From an uncultured Collinsella sp. (GTDB lineage Bacteria; Actinomycetota; Coriobacteriia; Coriobacteriales; Coriobacteriaceae), in assembly GCA_958407085.1 (NCBI GenBank), contig CATYHY010000031.1:1-13472 (forward strand): DNA of 13,472 nucleotides, given 5' to 3'. The notes beneath the pieces were generated by a model. That model ran no database searches, was not told the origin of the DNA, and was given only the letters and a program-made list of their open reading frames with translations. Below, piece by piece: positions 1 through 7,560 of the stretch; positions within the stretch are counted from its first letter, which is position 1; every line of letters starts with the position of its first letter. Made by a program: the position numbers and the translations under genes.

Positions 1-1165
1 CGGCCAGGCGGCTCACCGTAGACTTACCGGAACCCGAAGGACCGACCAGCGCCGTAACTTCGCCTTCCTTGGCGGTAAAGCTCACATCGGTAAGAACTTT
101 CTCGCCGGCGCGGCCGTCCTCGCCCGCACCATAGCCAAATGCCACGTGATCGAACACCACATCGTGACCCGCGGGCTCAAATTTCTCGCTGCCCCGCGCC
201 ACAGGCTCTTCCATGATGGAACGCATGCGCTTGGCAGACGACTCGGCGGCAAACAGCTCGGACATTAACATTAACGCCTGGTCAAAGGGCGCATAGATAC
301 GGCTCACCATAAGCAAGAAGGCAAACATCACCAAATAGTCGACCCGCCCCGAGGCAACCATCGCGGCACCCGTTACCAGCGTGGAAGCGACCCCCAGACG
401 CAAAATGACAAAGGCAGAGTTGACCAAAAGCCCGTTAACGAGTTCTCCCTTAGTGGTCTCGCGCTCCTCGTCATCGATCACGGCACCGAGTCCCTCAAGA
501 TAATAGGCCTCCTGGTTGGTAGCGCGGATCTCGCGCACACAATCGAGCGTCTCCTGGATCGCCTCGGTGACTTTGACCTTCTCGGCGCGAACACGGTCGA
601 ACACCGGGACCATGGGGCCGCGCGTCAAATACAGCACGGCAAAGGCCACGGGAACGCTCCAGAACGCCGTGATCGCCAACTGCCAGCAAAAGAACAGCGA
701 TGCTGCGAACACAATAGCGCTTGCGATAATGGCGCCCCAAAGCTCTCCCAACACGTGGCTGTAGGCATGTTCCATGGTCTGGACATCGCCCATGATGGTC
801 TCGGTTAAATCGGCCAGATCACGACGACCGAAAAACGACAGCGGCAGTTTGCGCAAGCGTTCGGCGATCTCCATACGCTGCTTGCCGCACTCCTCGTAAA
901 AGATGCAGTAGGTGTAGTAATACTGTTGCCAGTTAGAGGCAAAGAGCAACACGAAAAAGACCAGGAGGCCGCCCACGATCGGCAGGGCATCCGGCAGGTC
1001 AGCGCCAGTGGCGAGATGTTCGACAAAACCGGCCATGACCAGGAATAAAAAGCCCATGCCGGCCATGGTAATAAGATTGGTGAGCGTGGTCCAGAAAATG
1101 CCGCGCTTTACGCCGGCGACGCCTTTATCGGATAGGAAATACTTCTTTTGGAATGAGGCGAACAT
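1..1165 (-). CDS. ABC transporter, permease-ATPase half-transporter (second of pair), 3' end cut by window
   Basis: Open frame starting at ATG 1165-1163 and running off the window at position 1; 388 codons are visible. It is not closed by a stop, so it is partial. The start codon directly abuts the TAA of the upstream ABC gene (TAAATG), which implies translational coupling. The N-terminal part is an exporter-type membrane domain: hydrophobic stretches near residues 22-45 and 55-75, the phrase LPLSFFGRRDLADLTE typical of the first cytoplasmic coupling region, then further membrane segments around 130-170 and 230-280. The nucleotide-binding domain begins near residue 345 and the window ends just after Walker A (GPSGSGKST, about residues 375-383). 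The signature, Walker B and H-loop lie outside. By family knowledge it pairs with the upstream gene as a heterodimer in the cytoplasmic membrane. The substrate is not readable from sequence; siderophore or small-molecule transport is an inference from the adjacent AraC regulator. Confidence 0.9.
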   Translation of the reverse strand, partial: MFASFQKKYFLSDKGVAGVKRGIFWTTLTNLITMAGMGFLFLVMAGFVEHLATGADLPDALPIVGGLLVFFVLLFASNWQQYYYTYCIFYEECGKQRMEIAERLRKLPLSFFGRRDLADLTETIMGDVQTMEHAYSHVLGELWGAIIASAIVFAASLFFCWQLAITAFWSVPVAFAVLYLTRGPMVPVFDRVRAEKVKVTEAIQETLDCVREIRATNQEAYYLEGLGAVIDDEERETTKGELVNGLLVNSAFVILRLGVASTLVTGAAMVASGRVDYLVMFAFLLMVSRIYAPFDQALMLMSELFAAESSAKRMRSIMEEPVARGSEKFEPAGHDVVFDHVAFGYGAGEDGRAGEKVLTDVSFTAKEGEVTALVGPSGSGKSTVSRLA

Positions 1166-2992
1166 TTAGGCCTCGCCTCCCTTCGTGACGGCGGCATCCG
1201 CGGTCGCTGCAGTGATTTTCCAGCTCGCGGCCTGTTCGTATTCGGCCCACATCTTGGCATACAAACCCTCTTGGGACAGCAACTCGGCATGAGTACCCGA
1301 CTCCTGCACCCTGCCCTGGTTGAGCACCACGATTTGATCTGCGCCCACTACAGTCGAGAGTCGATGAGCAATCATAATGACCGTGCGACCCGCCGCCAGC
1401 TTGCTAAAGGCGCGCTGGATGAGCGCCTCGTTCTCGGGGTCGGCAAACGCCGTGGCCTCATCGAGCACCACGATAGGCGCGTCTTTAAGGATCGCGCGGG
1501 CGAGCGCCACGCGCTGGACCTCGCCGCCCGAAAGATATGCTCCGCCGGCACCGAGCATGGTATTGATGCCCTGCGGGAGCTTGGCCACAATGTCGTCGCA
1601 CTGAGCTGCGGAGAGGGCCGCACGCACTTCGTCGTCAGTGGCCGTAGGCTTGGAGGCGCGCACATTATCGGCAAGTGTTTGCCGGAACAGCTGGTTAGTC
1701 TGGAACACGAAAGCGACCTGGTCCATAAGCTCGTGCGGATCCATATCGCAAACGTCCACACCGCCTACAAGCACTCGGCCCGAAGAGACATCCCAAAAAC
1801 GAGGAATCAGGCTTGCGCAGGTTGACTTGCCGCCGCCCGAAGGACCCACTAGGGCGAGGGTGCTACCAGCGGGAACACTGAAACTTACATGGCTAACGGC
1901 AGGTGCTTCGGCACCCTCGTACGTAAAGCTTACGTCCTCAAATCGCACTTCGCCGCCGGCAGGGTGCTTGAGTTGGGCGGGCACGGAGAGCTGCTTGGAA
2001 TCCATGATACTTCGAATACGAGCCAGCGAATCGGCACTCATCTGAGAGGCCTCGCCCACAAACATGAGCTTGGTCAGGGCCGTCGGTACCACGGCCGAAA
2101 ATATCGCGTAAAACGTGAAGTTGGCCATAAAATGTGCGAAGTCCGTCTCGCCCGGCGCCAACAGCAACGCCACGGGCAACAGGAATGCCACAAGACCATT
2201 GAGCGCGGTAAGGTTGAGTACCTGCGGACCTCGGCAGAACGTGCCCGCATAGTTTTGTGCCATGTCGGCGTATTCGGCGATCGCATCGTGGAAAGCCTTA
2301 AAGGAGTAGACCGTCTGCTGAAACACCTTGACCACGGGAATACCGCGTACGTATTCGGTGCCGGTCTTGTTCATCTTGACCAGCGCTCCCATGTAGGCCT
2401 TCATGAACTCGGCGCCTTTGCCGCTCATCATGGTGGCCATGGCGCCAAACGAAATGGCCACCGAGATGAGGCATGCCGCGCCCAAGCGCCAATCGAGGGC
2501 GAAAAGCAATACGAGCAGGCCCACGACCATGGCGGCGGCGCCTGCGATATCGGGCAGCATGTGTGCGAGCAAAGTCTCGGTGGAGGCGGCACATCCGTCT
2601 ACAACACGACGCAGCTCACCGGTGGCGTGCGTGTCAAAGTAGCCAAGCGGCAGCTTAAGCAGGTGCTCGCTCGTAGTCTTGCGGATATTGGACGCACAGC
2701 GAAACGCGGACAGATGCGTGCACATGAGCCCCACGAAATAAGCTACGATGCTTGCCAGGGCAAAACCCACGGCCCACCAGCCATACATCGCGATGTCGCA
2801 GGCTTCGCTCCAGTTAGGCGCCACGGCGATCAGATCGCGCGCGACAAGCCAAATGCACACGTACGGGCCAAAGCTCAGCAGCTGCGAGAGCGCCGAGAGC
2901 GCCATGCCCAAATACGTTAGGAATTTGCGGTCACCGGCATACGCGAGCAACTCGCCGATGCCTCCACCTTCCCTTTTTGATCCCTTTGCCAT
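1166..2992 (-). CDS. ABC transporter, permease-ATPase half-transporter (first of pair)
   Basis: Complete 608-residue exporter-fold half-transporter: a membrane domain (about residues 25-315, six likely helices) fused to an ATPase domain (about 345-585). Visible motifs are Walker A GPSGGGKST (383-391), Q-loop Gln431, signature LSGGE (487-491), Walker B IVVLDE (507-512) and H-loop His543. All catalytic residues are present. The start ATG at 2992-2990 has a good AAAGGA ribosome binding site about 6 nt upstream. The phrase YVRGIPVVKVF (about 214-224) is, from memory, common in the subgroup containing YbtP/IrtA-like proteins, which use an exporter fold to import metal-siderophores. That assignment is tentative; multidrug or peptide export cannot be excluded. 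It is first in a two-gene operon with the following ABC gene and is divergent from the AraC-type gene at 3107, the likely regulator. Confidence 0.93.
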   Translation of the reverse strand: MAKGSKREGGGIGELLAYAGDRKFLTYLGMALSALSQLLSFGPYVCIWLVARDLIAVAPNWSEACDIAMYGWWAVGFALASIVAYFVGLMCTHLSAFRCASNIRKTTSEHLLKLPLGYFDTHATGELRRVVDGCAASTETLLAHMLPDIAGAAAMVVGLLVLLFALDWRLGAACLISVAISFGAMATMMSGKGAEFMKAYMGALVKMNKTGTEYVRGIPVVKVFQQTVYSFKAFHDAIAEYADMAQNYAGTFCRGPQVLNLTALNGLVAFLLPVALLLAPGETDFAHFMANFTFYAIFSAVVPTALTKLMFVGEASQMSADSLARIRSIMDSKQLSVPAQLKHPAGGEVRFEDVSFTYEGAEAPAVSHVSFSVPAGSTLALVGPSGGGKSTCASLIPRFWDVSSGRVLVGGVDVCDMDPHELMDQVAFVFQTNQLFRQTLADNVRASKPTATDDEVRAALSAAQCDDIVAKLPQGINTMLGAGGAYLSGGEVQRVALARAILKDAPIVVLDEATAFADPENEALIQRAFSKLAAGRTVIMIAHRLSTVVGADQIVVLNQGRVQESGTHAELLSQEGLYAKMWAEYEQAASWKITAATADAAVTKGGEA

Positions 2993-3011
2993 GAGATTCC
3001 TTTCTAACGGC

Positions 3012-3032
3012 TTGAGAGTTAACCGTTCTCAA
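3012..3032. promoter_or_regulatory. Inverted repeat, candidate AraC operator in divergent region
   Basis: TTGAGA (3012-3017) and TCTCAA (3027-3032) form a perfect 6-bp inverted repeat around a 9-bp centre containing GTTAAC. An overlapping pair, AACGG (3006-3010) and CCGTT (3023-3027), adds further symmetry. It lies between the divergent ABC and AraC-type genes and overlaps the predicted AraC-gene promoter, so autorepression plus ABC control is a plausible inference. Confidence 0.45.
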
Positions 3033-3040
3033 CTTATCAT
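3012..3040 (+). promoter_or_regulatory. Predicted sigma-70-type promoter for the AraC-family gene
   Basis: A -35 TTGAGA (3012-3017), a 17-nt spacer and a -10 TATCAT (3035-3040) give textbook spacing. Transcription would begin near 3047, leaving a leader of about 60 nt before the TTG start at 3107. On the opposite strand I see no good -35 for the ABC operon, which would suit an activator-dependent promoter. Confidence 0.5.
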
Positions 3041-3106
3041 TGATATGTTAGCCAAGGCACACAATCGAGCCAGGCGTGGACGTTTTCGCAAAGGAAGGGG
3101 ACGCTT

Positions 3107-4111
3107 TTGAAAATGCATCGGGCTGCGACCGACATAACTGAGCTCTACGCACCACAGTTTGAGCAGTTTGGCCTGGAGCTTTCCGGCAAGGGCGCTGTCT
3201 TTACCGGCGAGGTGGCAAACGATCGGGCGCACGGACGCGCATGGATCATGCCTCTCTCCCCTGCCTGCATTGTCATGGAGCATTTCATCACCCCGACGCA
3301 CGATATGTACCTGGCCGAATACACACCCGAGCCGTACGCCTGCGTGAGCGAAGTCAGCGCGCCCACACTTACATGCATGCCCGAGACTGGCATAACGCCC
3401 GCGAACCTCAAACCATCGCATGGACCGTGGCCAAACAATGCCGTTTGCAGCTTTATCCAAGATAGCTGTGGCGAGGAATTAAGCCCGCTGTTTGCGGGGG
3501 AACTTTATCACTCGCGCTCGGTGCTCTTTTTGCCTGGATATTTTGACGAACTGGAGCACCGCTATCCCACCGAGTTCGCGGGAATCTTTGAGGCGTTTGC
3601 CGAGCCATGGCACGAGGAAGCGACGTCTGCCATCTATCACACGCTGCGCCGGATTAACGAGGACCGTGCCCAAACCGTAGGCGGACACGTCTATATGCAG
3701 GGCATCGTGGAGACCATGGTCGCGGAGCTCGCCTGTTCGCGCGCGGCCCACAAGCAGGCGCGGCAGGCGGCAGACACACGCGTCAGCATAACCATGGCCG
3801 AAGAAGCAACGGCAATGATTGAGCGCACGCTCGACAAAGGCAGACATGTGGGTATCAACGAGGTGGCCGAGAGGCTCTACACAAGCCGCTCCAAACTATG
3901 CGCCACCTTTAAGGCCCAAACCGGCGAGTCCCTGGGCGCCTACATTCGCAGACGCCGTATGGAGCGAGCGCAGGACCTTTTGGCAGATAGCGCGCTCACG
4001 ATAGCGCAGGTGGCAGAGCGTCTAGGCTACCCTCAGCAGGCCGCCTTCGCCCAAGCCTTCAAGCAATACACCGGCATGACACCCACGGCTTGGCGAAGCA
4101 AGCATCGCTAA
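3107..4111 (+). CDS. AraC/XylS-family transcriptional regulator
   Basis: 334-residue protein with the two-HTH AraC DNA-binding domain at its C-terminus (about residues 228-331). HTH1 is near 248-270 (GINEVAERLYTSRSKLCATF), HTH2 near 298-320, and it ends with the family-typical sequence YTGMTPTAWR (321-330). The first ~220 residues should be the ligand or sensing domain but match nothing I can name. The TTG start at 3107 is chosen because AAGGAAGGGG ends 6 nt upstream; the in-frame ATG at 3113 would be 12 nt from it. The gene is divergent from the two ABC half-transporter genes, the same layout as ybtA facing ybtP-ybtQ, so it probably controls them. The effector is unknown. The downstream gene is convergent, and no clear terminator is visible in 4112-4175. 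Confidence 0.92.
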   Translation: MKMHRAATDITELYAPQFEQFGLELSGKGAVFTGEVANDRAHGRAWIMPLSPACIVMEHFITPTHDMYLAEYTPEPYACVSEVSAPTLTCMPETGITPANLKPSHGPWPNNAVCSFIQDSCGEELSPLFAGELYHSRSVLFLPGYFDELEHRYPTEFAGIFEAFAEPWHEEATSAIYHTLRRINEDRAQTVGGHVYMQGIVETMVAELACSRAAHKQARQAADTRVSITMAEEATAMIERTLDKGRHVGINEVAERLYTSRSKLCATFKAQTGESLGAYIRRRRMERAQDLLADSALTIAQVAERLGYPQQAAFAQAFKQYTGMTPTAWRSKHR

Positions 4112-4175
4112 GGCCCAAGCTCCCTGGCCGTAACGGAGCGATTAATTAGCCGCCGCCCGTCAGCTCACCCGGGAT

Positions 4176-5540
4176 CTAAACGTCAAGATGCGCACAATCA
4201 AGCGCCTTTTTGATAAGAGGGACAGATCGATCAGCCAAATACAACGGAATGTTGAGCACCCCGTCGTCGAGCTTTAGGTTCTTAAGTGAGTAGCGGACCC
4301 TCAATGGAGTCGTCTCCGCATGCTTGTCGGCATAGTACTTAAGGCTCTTGGAATGAACGACCTCTCCCGATTTGACCTCGACGGGAACGATTTCGTTTCC
4401 GACCTGAATCAAAAAATCGACTTCGTGCTTCGGCTTCTCGTTTGTCCAATAACGCGGAGCAGCATCTAACTGTGAAAGTAATGCCTGAAGCACATAGTTC
4501 TCGGCGAACGAACCTTTGAACTCCGAAAATAGCGCATCCGAGATGGCAAAAGCGGACGCATCCAGCCTTGCCATGCGGCGCAGCAAGCCGACATCAAGAC
4601 AGTAGACTTTAAATGCCTTGAGGTCATCGTACGCAGAGAGCGGCACACCACCGGCAGCATTAAGGCGAACCGCCGTGATGAGCCCAGCATCGGCAAGCCA
4701 TTCCAGAGCATCCTCGTATTCTCGAGCACGAGCCCCCTCGCGCACCGCACCCCAAACGAACTTTTTGTTCTCGCGCGCCAACTGAGCTGGAATCGAGTTC
4801 CATATTTGCGAAAGCTTGGCGAACTGCGCACGGCCACCATGCTTGGCAAAATCGCGCTCGTAGGAATCCAAGAGATCAGACAACACCTTATCGACCTGAA
4901 CGATATCGCCCGTCTCCACCCACCGGCCAAGAGCCTCTGGCATGCCGCCGCATGCAAAATAACGACGAAGATGCTCGACGAGACGGACATGGAAGAAATC
5001 GGGCACTGTCTCGATCTGATCCAGGCCGCCAAGGTATTCGTCGTAGTTTGCAGCGCCCTCGGCTTTCAGAAACTCGGAAAAGCTCATGGGGCGCATCTCC
5101 ATGAACTCGACCTTTCCCACCGGAAAAGCGCTGGTCTCACGGGACAAGCGAACGCCCAACAAAGACCCTGCGCATGCGACGTGATACTCGGGGGCCTCGT
5201 CACAGAAGTATTTAAGGGCGCCGACTGCAGAAGGACAATCCTGGATCTCATCAATAATAAGCAGCGTTTCGCCGGGCTCGATAGGCTGTCCAAGTGCCAG
5301 GGAAAGATTTGAGATGATCCGTCGAGGATCGCGCGTACCTTCGAAAAACTGAGCGTACTCGCTCTGTACCCCAGGTGACGGCTCCTCGAGCGTCAGATAC
5401 ACAAAATTGCGGTACGAGGTTCGACCGAACTCCTTAAGCGCCCACGTCTTTCCAACCTGGCGCGCCCCCTTAAGGATAAGCGGCTTACGATATTCTGACG
5501 CTTTCCAAGCGTTAAGCTTGGCAATGATATCTCGCTGCAT
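4176..5540 (-). CDS. AAA-type ATPase with C-terminal DUF4143 domain
   Basis: 454-residue protein of the widespread AAA_14/DUF4143 family. The N-terminal ATPase shows Walker A GARQVGKT (25-32) and Walker B LLIIDE (93-98), followed by Gln100. The C-terminal part (about 350-440) carries the DUF4143 signature, with FAENYVLQALL, then EVDFLIQ and VPVEVKSGE. The D/E...D...ExK arrangement (VDF, then VEVKS) resembles a PD-(D/E)xK nuclease-like core, as known for this family, but activity is unproven. The cellular role of the family is not established. The start ATG 5540-5538 has GGGAGG about 7 nt upstream. The gene is single, convergent with the AraC-type gene, and sits behind a large palindrome that probably holds its promoter. 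Such genes are often multicopy and horizontally spread. Confidence 0.9.
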   Translation of the reverse strand: MQRDIIAKLNAWKASEYRKPLILKGARQVGKTWALKEFGRTSYRNFVYLTLEEPSPGVQSEYAQFFEGTRDPRRIISNLSLALGQPIEPGETLLIIDEIQDCPSAVGALKYFCDEAPEYHVACAGSLLGVRLSRETSAFPVGKVEFMEMRPMSFSEFLKAEGAANYDEYLGGLDQIETVPDFFHVRLVEHLRRYFACGGMPEALGRWVETGDIVQVDKVLSDLLDSYERDFAKHGGRAQFAKLSQIWNSIPAQLARENKKFVWGAVREGARAREYEDALEWLADAGLITAVRLNAAGGVPLSAYDDLKAFKVYCLDVGLLRRMARLDASAFAISDALFSEFKGSFAENYVLQALLSQLDAAPRYWTNEKPKHEVDFLIQVGNEIVPVEVKSGEVVHSKSLKYYADKHAETTPLRVRYSLKNLKLDDGVLNIPLYLADRSVPLIKKALDCAHLDV

Positions 5541-5562
5541 GGCCGAACCTCCCGCAAAGAAT

Positions 5563-5631
5563 CTTCCGTAAACGTGATATTTCCCACATTTTACCCTAGG
5601 TAAAACGTGACATTTATCACATTTACGGAAG
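5563..5631. promoter_or_regulatory. 69-bp nested palindrome upstream of the DUF4143 ATPase, candidate operator
   Basis: Two 33-bp arms around a CTA centre match at 27 of 33 positions. The outer part pairs CTTCCGTAAACGTGATA (5563-5579) with TATCACATTTACGGAAG (5615-5631), 16 of 17. The inner part pairs TTTTACC (5589-5595) with GGTAAAA (5599-5605) perfectly. The result is four copies of a GTAAA(A)YGTGA-like box, two per strand. It ends 22 bp before the start codon of the ATPase gene. A multi-box operator or other protein-binding site is the simplest reading; a bidirectional hairpin is the alternative. Confidence 0.6.
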
Positions 5632-5672
5632 TTTTAAGCTCATTTCGCCACACTTTCATCACATTCAAAAGG

Positions 5673-5695
5673 CGGAGGCGCATTTTGCGCCTCCG
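5673..5695 (-). terminator. GC-rich hairpin with short T-run on minus strand, possible terminator
   Basis: CGGAGGCGCA (5673-5682), loop TTT, TGCGCCTCCG (5686-5695) is a perfect 10-bp stem. Read on the minus strand it is followed by CCTTTTG, a weak T-tract. It lies about 190 bp beyond the gatB stop codon, so it could end the gatCAB transcript. On the plus strand it has no T-tract. Confidence 0.45.
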
Positions 5696-5744
5696 TCACC
5701 ATCTTTCCTATCAGCCCGCCTGACCCGAACGGCCGAGTCGTCAC

Positions 5745-5880
5745 GGAACCGAGGGGGCGGGCGCAGGGCCTTGCCTCTCAATGAGTTCCGCACGAACAGG
5801 AGGCGCCAGTGGCGCCTCCGTCGTGAGTCAGGACTGTCCGAAATTGAGAGGCAAGGCCCTGCGCCCGGCCCCTCGGTTCC
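5745..5880. repeat. 136-bp inverted-repeat element next to the gatB 3' end
   Basis: Arms 5745-5782 and 5843-5880 are inverted copies of each other with 37 of 38 positions matching. Inside them lie CACGA (5791-5795)/TCGTG (5821-5825) and a core stem GGAGGCGCC (5799-5807), loop AGT, GGCGCCTCC (5811-5819). The whole segment can therefore fold on itself. The right arm ends 3 bp from the gatB stop codon. No target-site duplication is obvious in the flanks. It may be a terminator-like mRNA 3' structure, an interspersed palindromic repeat or a MITE-like remnant. Confidence 0.75.
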
Positions 5881-5883
5881 CGC

Positions 5884-7560
5884 TTACGAGAGCGACGTTC
5901 TCAGCAACTCGTTGAAGAGCTTCGGGTTGCCCTTGCCGCGGCTCGCCTTCATGCACTGGCCCACCAAAAAGCCGATGACCTTCTGGTTGCCGTCACGATA
6001 CTGCTGCGCCTGCTCGGCACAGTTTGCCAGCACCTCGTCCACAATCGGCTGCAGCGCACCGGCATCGCTCACCTGACGCATACCACGCTCGTCGACGATC
6101 TTGTTGGGGTCGTCGCCGGTCTGGGCCATGGCCTCAAAGACCTCGTGCGCCTGGTTGGAGCTGATAGCATCGGTCGCCAGCAGCTTAGCCAGCGCCGCAA
6201 CCTGAGCCGGCGCGATACCGGACTCGGTCAGCGACACGCCCGCGCCCTTAAGATAGGCGATCATCTCGTTCACCAGCAAGTTTGCAACCGTCTGGGCCTC
6301 CTTGCCAGCCATACCGGCAGCGGCGGCCTCAAAAAACTCGGCAAACTCGGGGTCGCCGGCAATCTGCTCGGCGTCGGCCGCCTTAATGCCAAAGTCGGCC
6401 TCAAAACGGACGCGCTTGGCATCGGGCAGCTCGGGGATCTCGCCACGGCAGCGGTCGATGAACTCGTCGTCCAGATCGAACGGCGCCAGATCGGGGTCGG
6501 GGAACAGACGATAGTCGTCTGCCGTTTCCTTCACACGCATGACCACGGTGCGCTTGCGACTGGGCTCCCAGTGGCGGGTCTCCTGATAGATGATGCCGCC
6601 CTCCTCGAGCACCTCGGCCTGGCGGCAGATCTCGTAGGCAAGGCCATCGTGCAGGCTCTTAAACGAGTTGAGGTTCTTGAGCTCGGTCTTGGTGCCCAGC
6701 TTGGTCTCGCCGCGGCGGCGCAGCGACACGTTGCCGTCGCAGCGCATGGAGCCCTTCTCCATGGAGCAGTCCGAAATGCCCAGCGTCACAAAGATGCGAC
6801 GGAGCTTTTCCATAAACAGGCGAGCCTCCTCGGGCGTGCGCAAGTCGGGCTCAGTCACGAGCTCAATCAAAGGCGTGCCGCAGCGGTTGTAGTCGACGAG
6901 CGACTCAGCCGCGGCGGTAATGCGGCCCTCGGCGCCGCCCACATGGACCATCTTGGCGGCGTCCTCCTCCATGTGAATGCGCAGGATGCGGATGGGCACC
7001 GTGTAGGAACCGTCCTCGCGACGCTCAGGCATCTGCAAGTTGGACGCATCGTAGCTGGCCAGGTGGCCGGCGCGCTGGTTGCCCTCGCGCATGGTCGACG
7101 TCATGGACGTGGACAGGCCCTCGGCGTTGGCCGAGGCGCTCGCCAGGCTCTGGGCCTCGGCCTCGCCAAATGCGCAGTCGGGGCGCTCGGCAGCACCGCG
7201 ACCGGTCACGTCCAGGTCCAGGTGACCGTACATGGCAAAGGCGACCGGACCCTGCGTGGTCTGGAAGTTCTTGGCCATGTCGGGATAAAAGTAGTGCTTG
7301 CGGTAGAACATCGAGTGGCGCTGGATCTCGCAGCTGGTGGCGAGACCGGCCTTGACGATGCTCTCGATGGCGCGCTTGTTGGGCACCGGCAGGGCGCCGG
7401 GCAGGCCCAGACACACCGGGCACACGTTGGCGTTGGGCTCGTCATCGTGGCTGAGCTTGCAGTTGCAGAACATCTTGGTATCGAGTGCGGTGAGCTCGGT
7501 GTGGATCTCCAGGCCGATCACGGCCTCCCAATCCTGCAGGACCTCGGAAAGCTCCTTCAT
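5884..7560 (-). CDS. gatB: Asp-tRNA(Asn)/Glu-tRNA(Gln) amidotransferase subunit B
   Basis: 558-residue GatB. In the heterotrimer it binds the misacylated tRNA and activates the Glu or Asp side chain with ATP, before ammonia from GatA amidates it. Signature stretches seen are VIGLEIHTEL (14-23), a zinc-type Cys set (Cys32, Cys34, Cys47, Cys50) ending in CPVCLGLPGALPVPN, HYFYPDMAKNFQTTQ (89-103), RIHMEEDAAK, and GTKTELKNLNSF. The C-terminal helical and YqeY-like tail (about 400-555) ends with GKGNPKLFNELL. The protein is longer than the usual ~475-500 residues because about 55 extra residues (roughly 120-185, rich in Ala, Ser and Glu) precede RIHMEEDAAK. The frame stays open through it, so it looks like a real insertion. 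The start ATG overlaps the gatA stop as TAATG. It is last in the operon. Confidence 0.97.
   Translation of the reverse strand: MKELSEVLQDWEAVIGLEIHTELTALDTKMFCNCKLSHDDEPNANVCPVCLGLPGALPVPNKRAIESIVKAGLATSCEIQRHSMFYRKHYFYPDMAKNFQTTQGPVAFAMYGHLDLDVTGRGAAERPDCAFGEAEAQSLASASANAEGLSTSMTSTMREGNQRAGHLASYDASNLQMPERREDGSYTVPIRILRIHMEEDAAKMVHVGGAEGRITAAAESLVDYNRCGTPLIELVTEPDLRTPEEARLFMEKLRRIFVTLGISDCSMEKGSMRCDGNVSLRRRGETKLGTKTELKNLNSFKSLHDGLAYEICRQAEVLEEGGIIYQETRHWEPSRKRTVVMRVKETADDYRLFPDPDLAPFDLDDEFIDRCRGEIPELPDAKRVRFEADFGIKAADAEQIAGDPEFAEFFEAAAAGMAGKEAQTVANLLVNEMIAYLKGAGVSLTESGIAPAQVAALAKLLATDAISSNQAHEVFEAMAQTGDDPNKIVDERGMRQVSDAGALQPIVDEVLANCAEQAQQYRDGNQKVIGFLVGQCMKASRGKGNPKLFNELLRTSLS

Noticed and set aside
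1889..2920. 343-residue plus-strand open frame antisense to the first ABC gene
   Set aside because: His/Arg/Gly-rich translation, no motif, lies wholly opposite clear ABC transporter coding sequence.
5745..5880. Small insertion sequence or tRNA/other structured RNA
   Set aside because: No transposase and no tRNA-like cloverleaf; a simple hairpin with no target duplication seen, so it is listed only as an inverted-repeat element.
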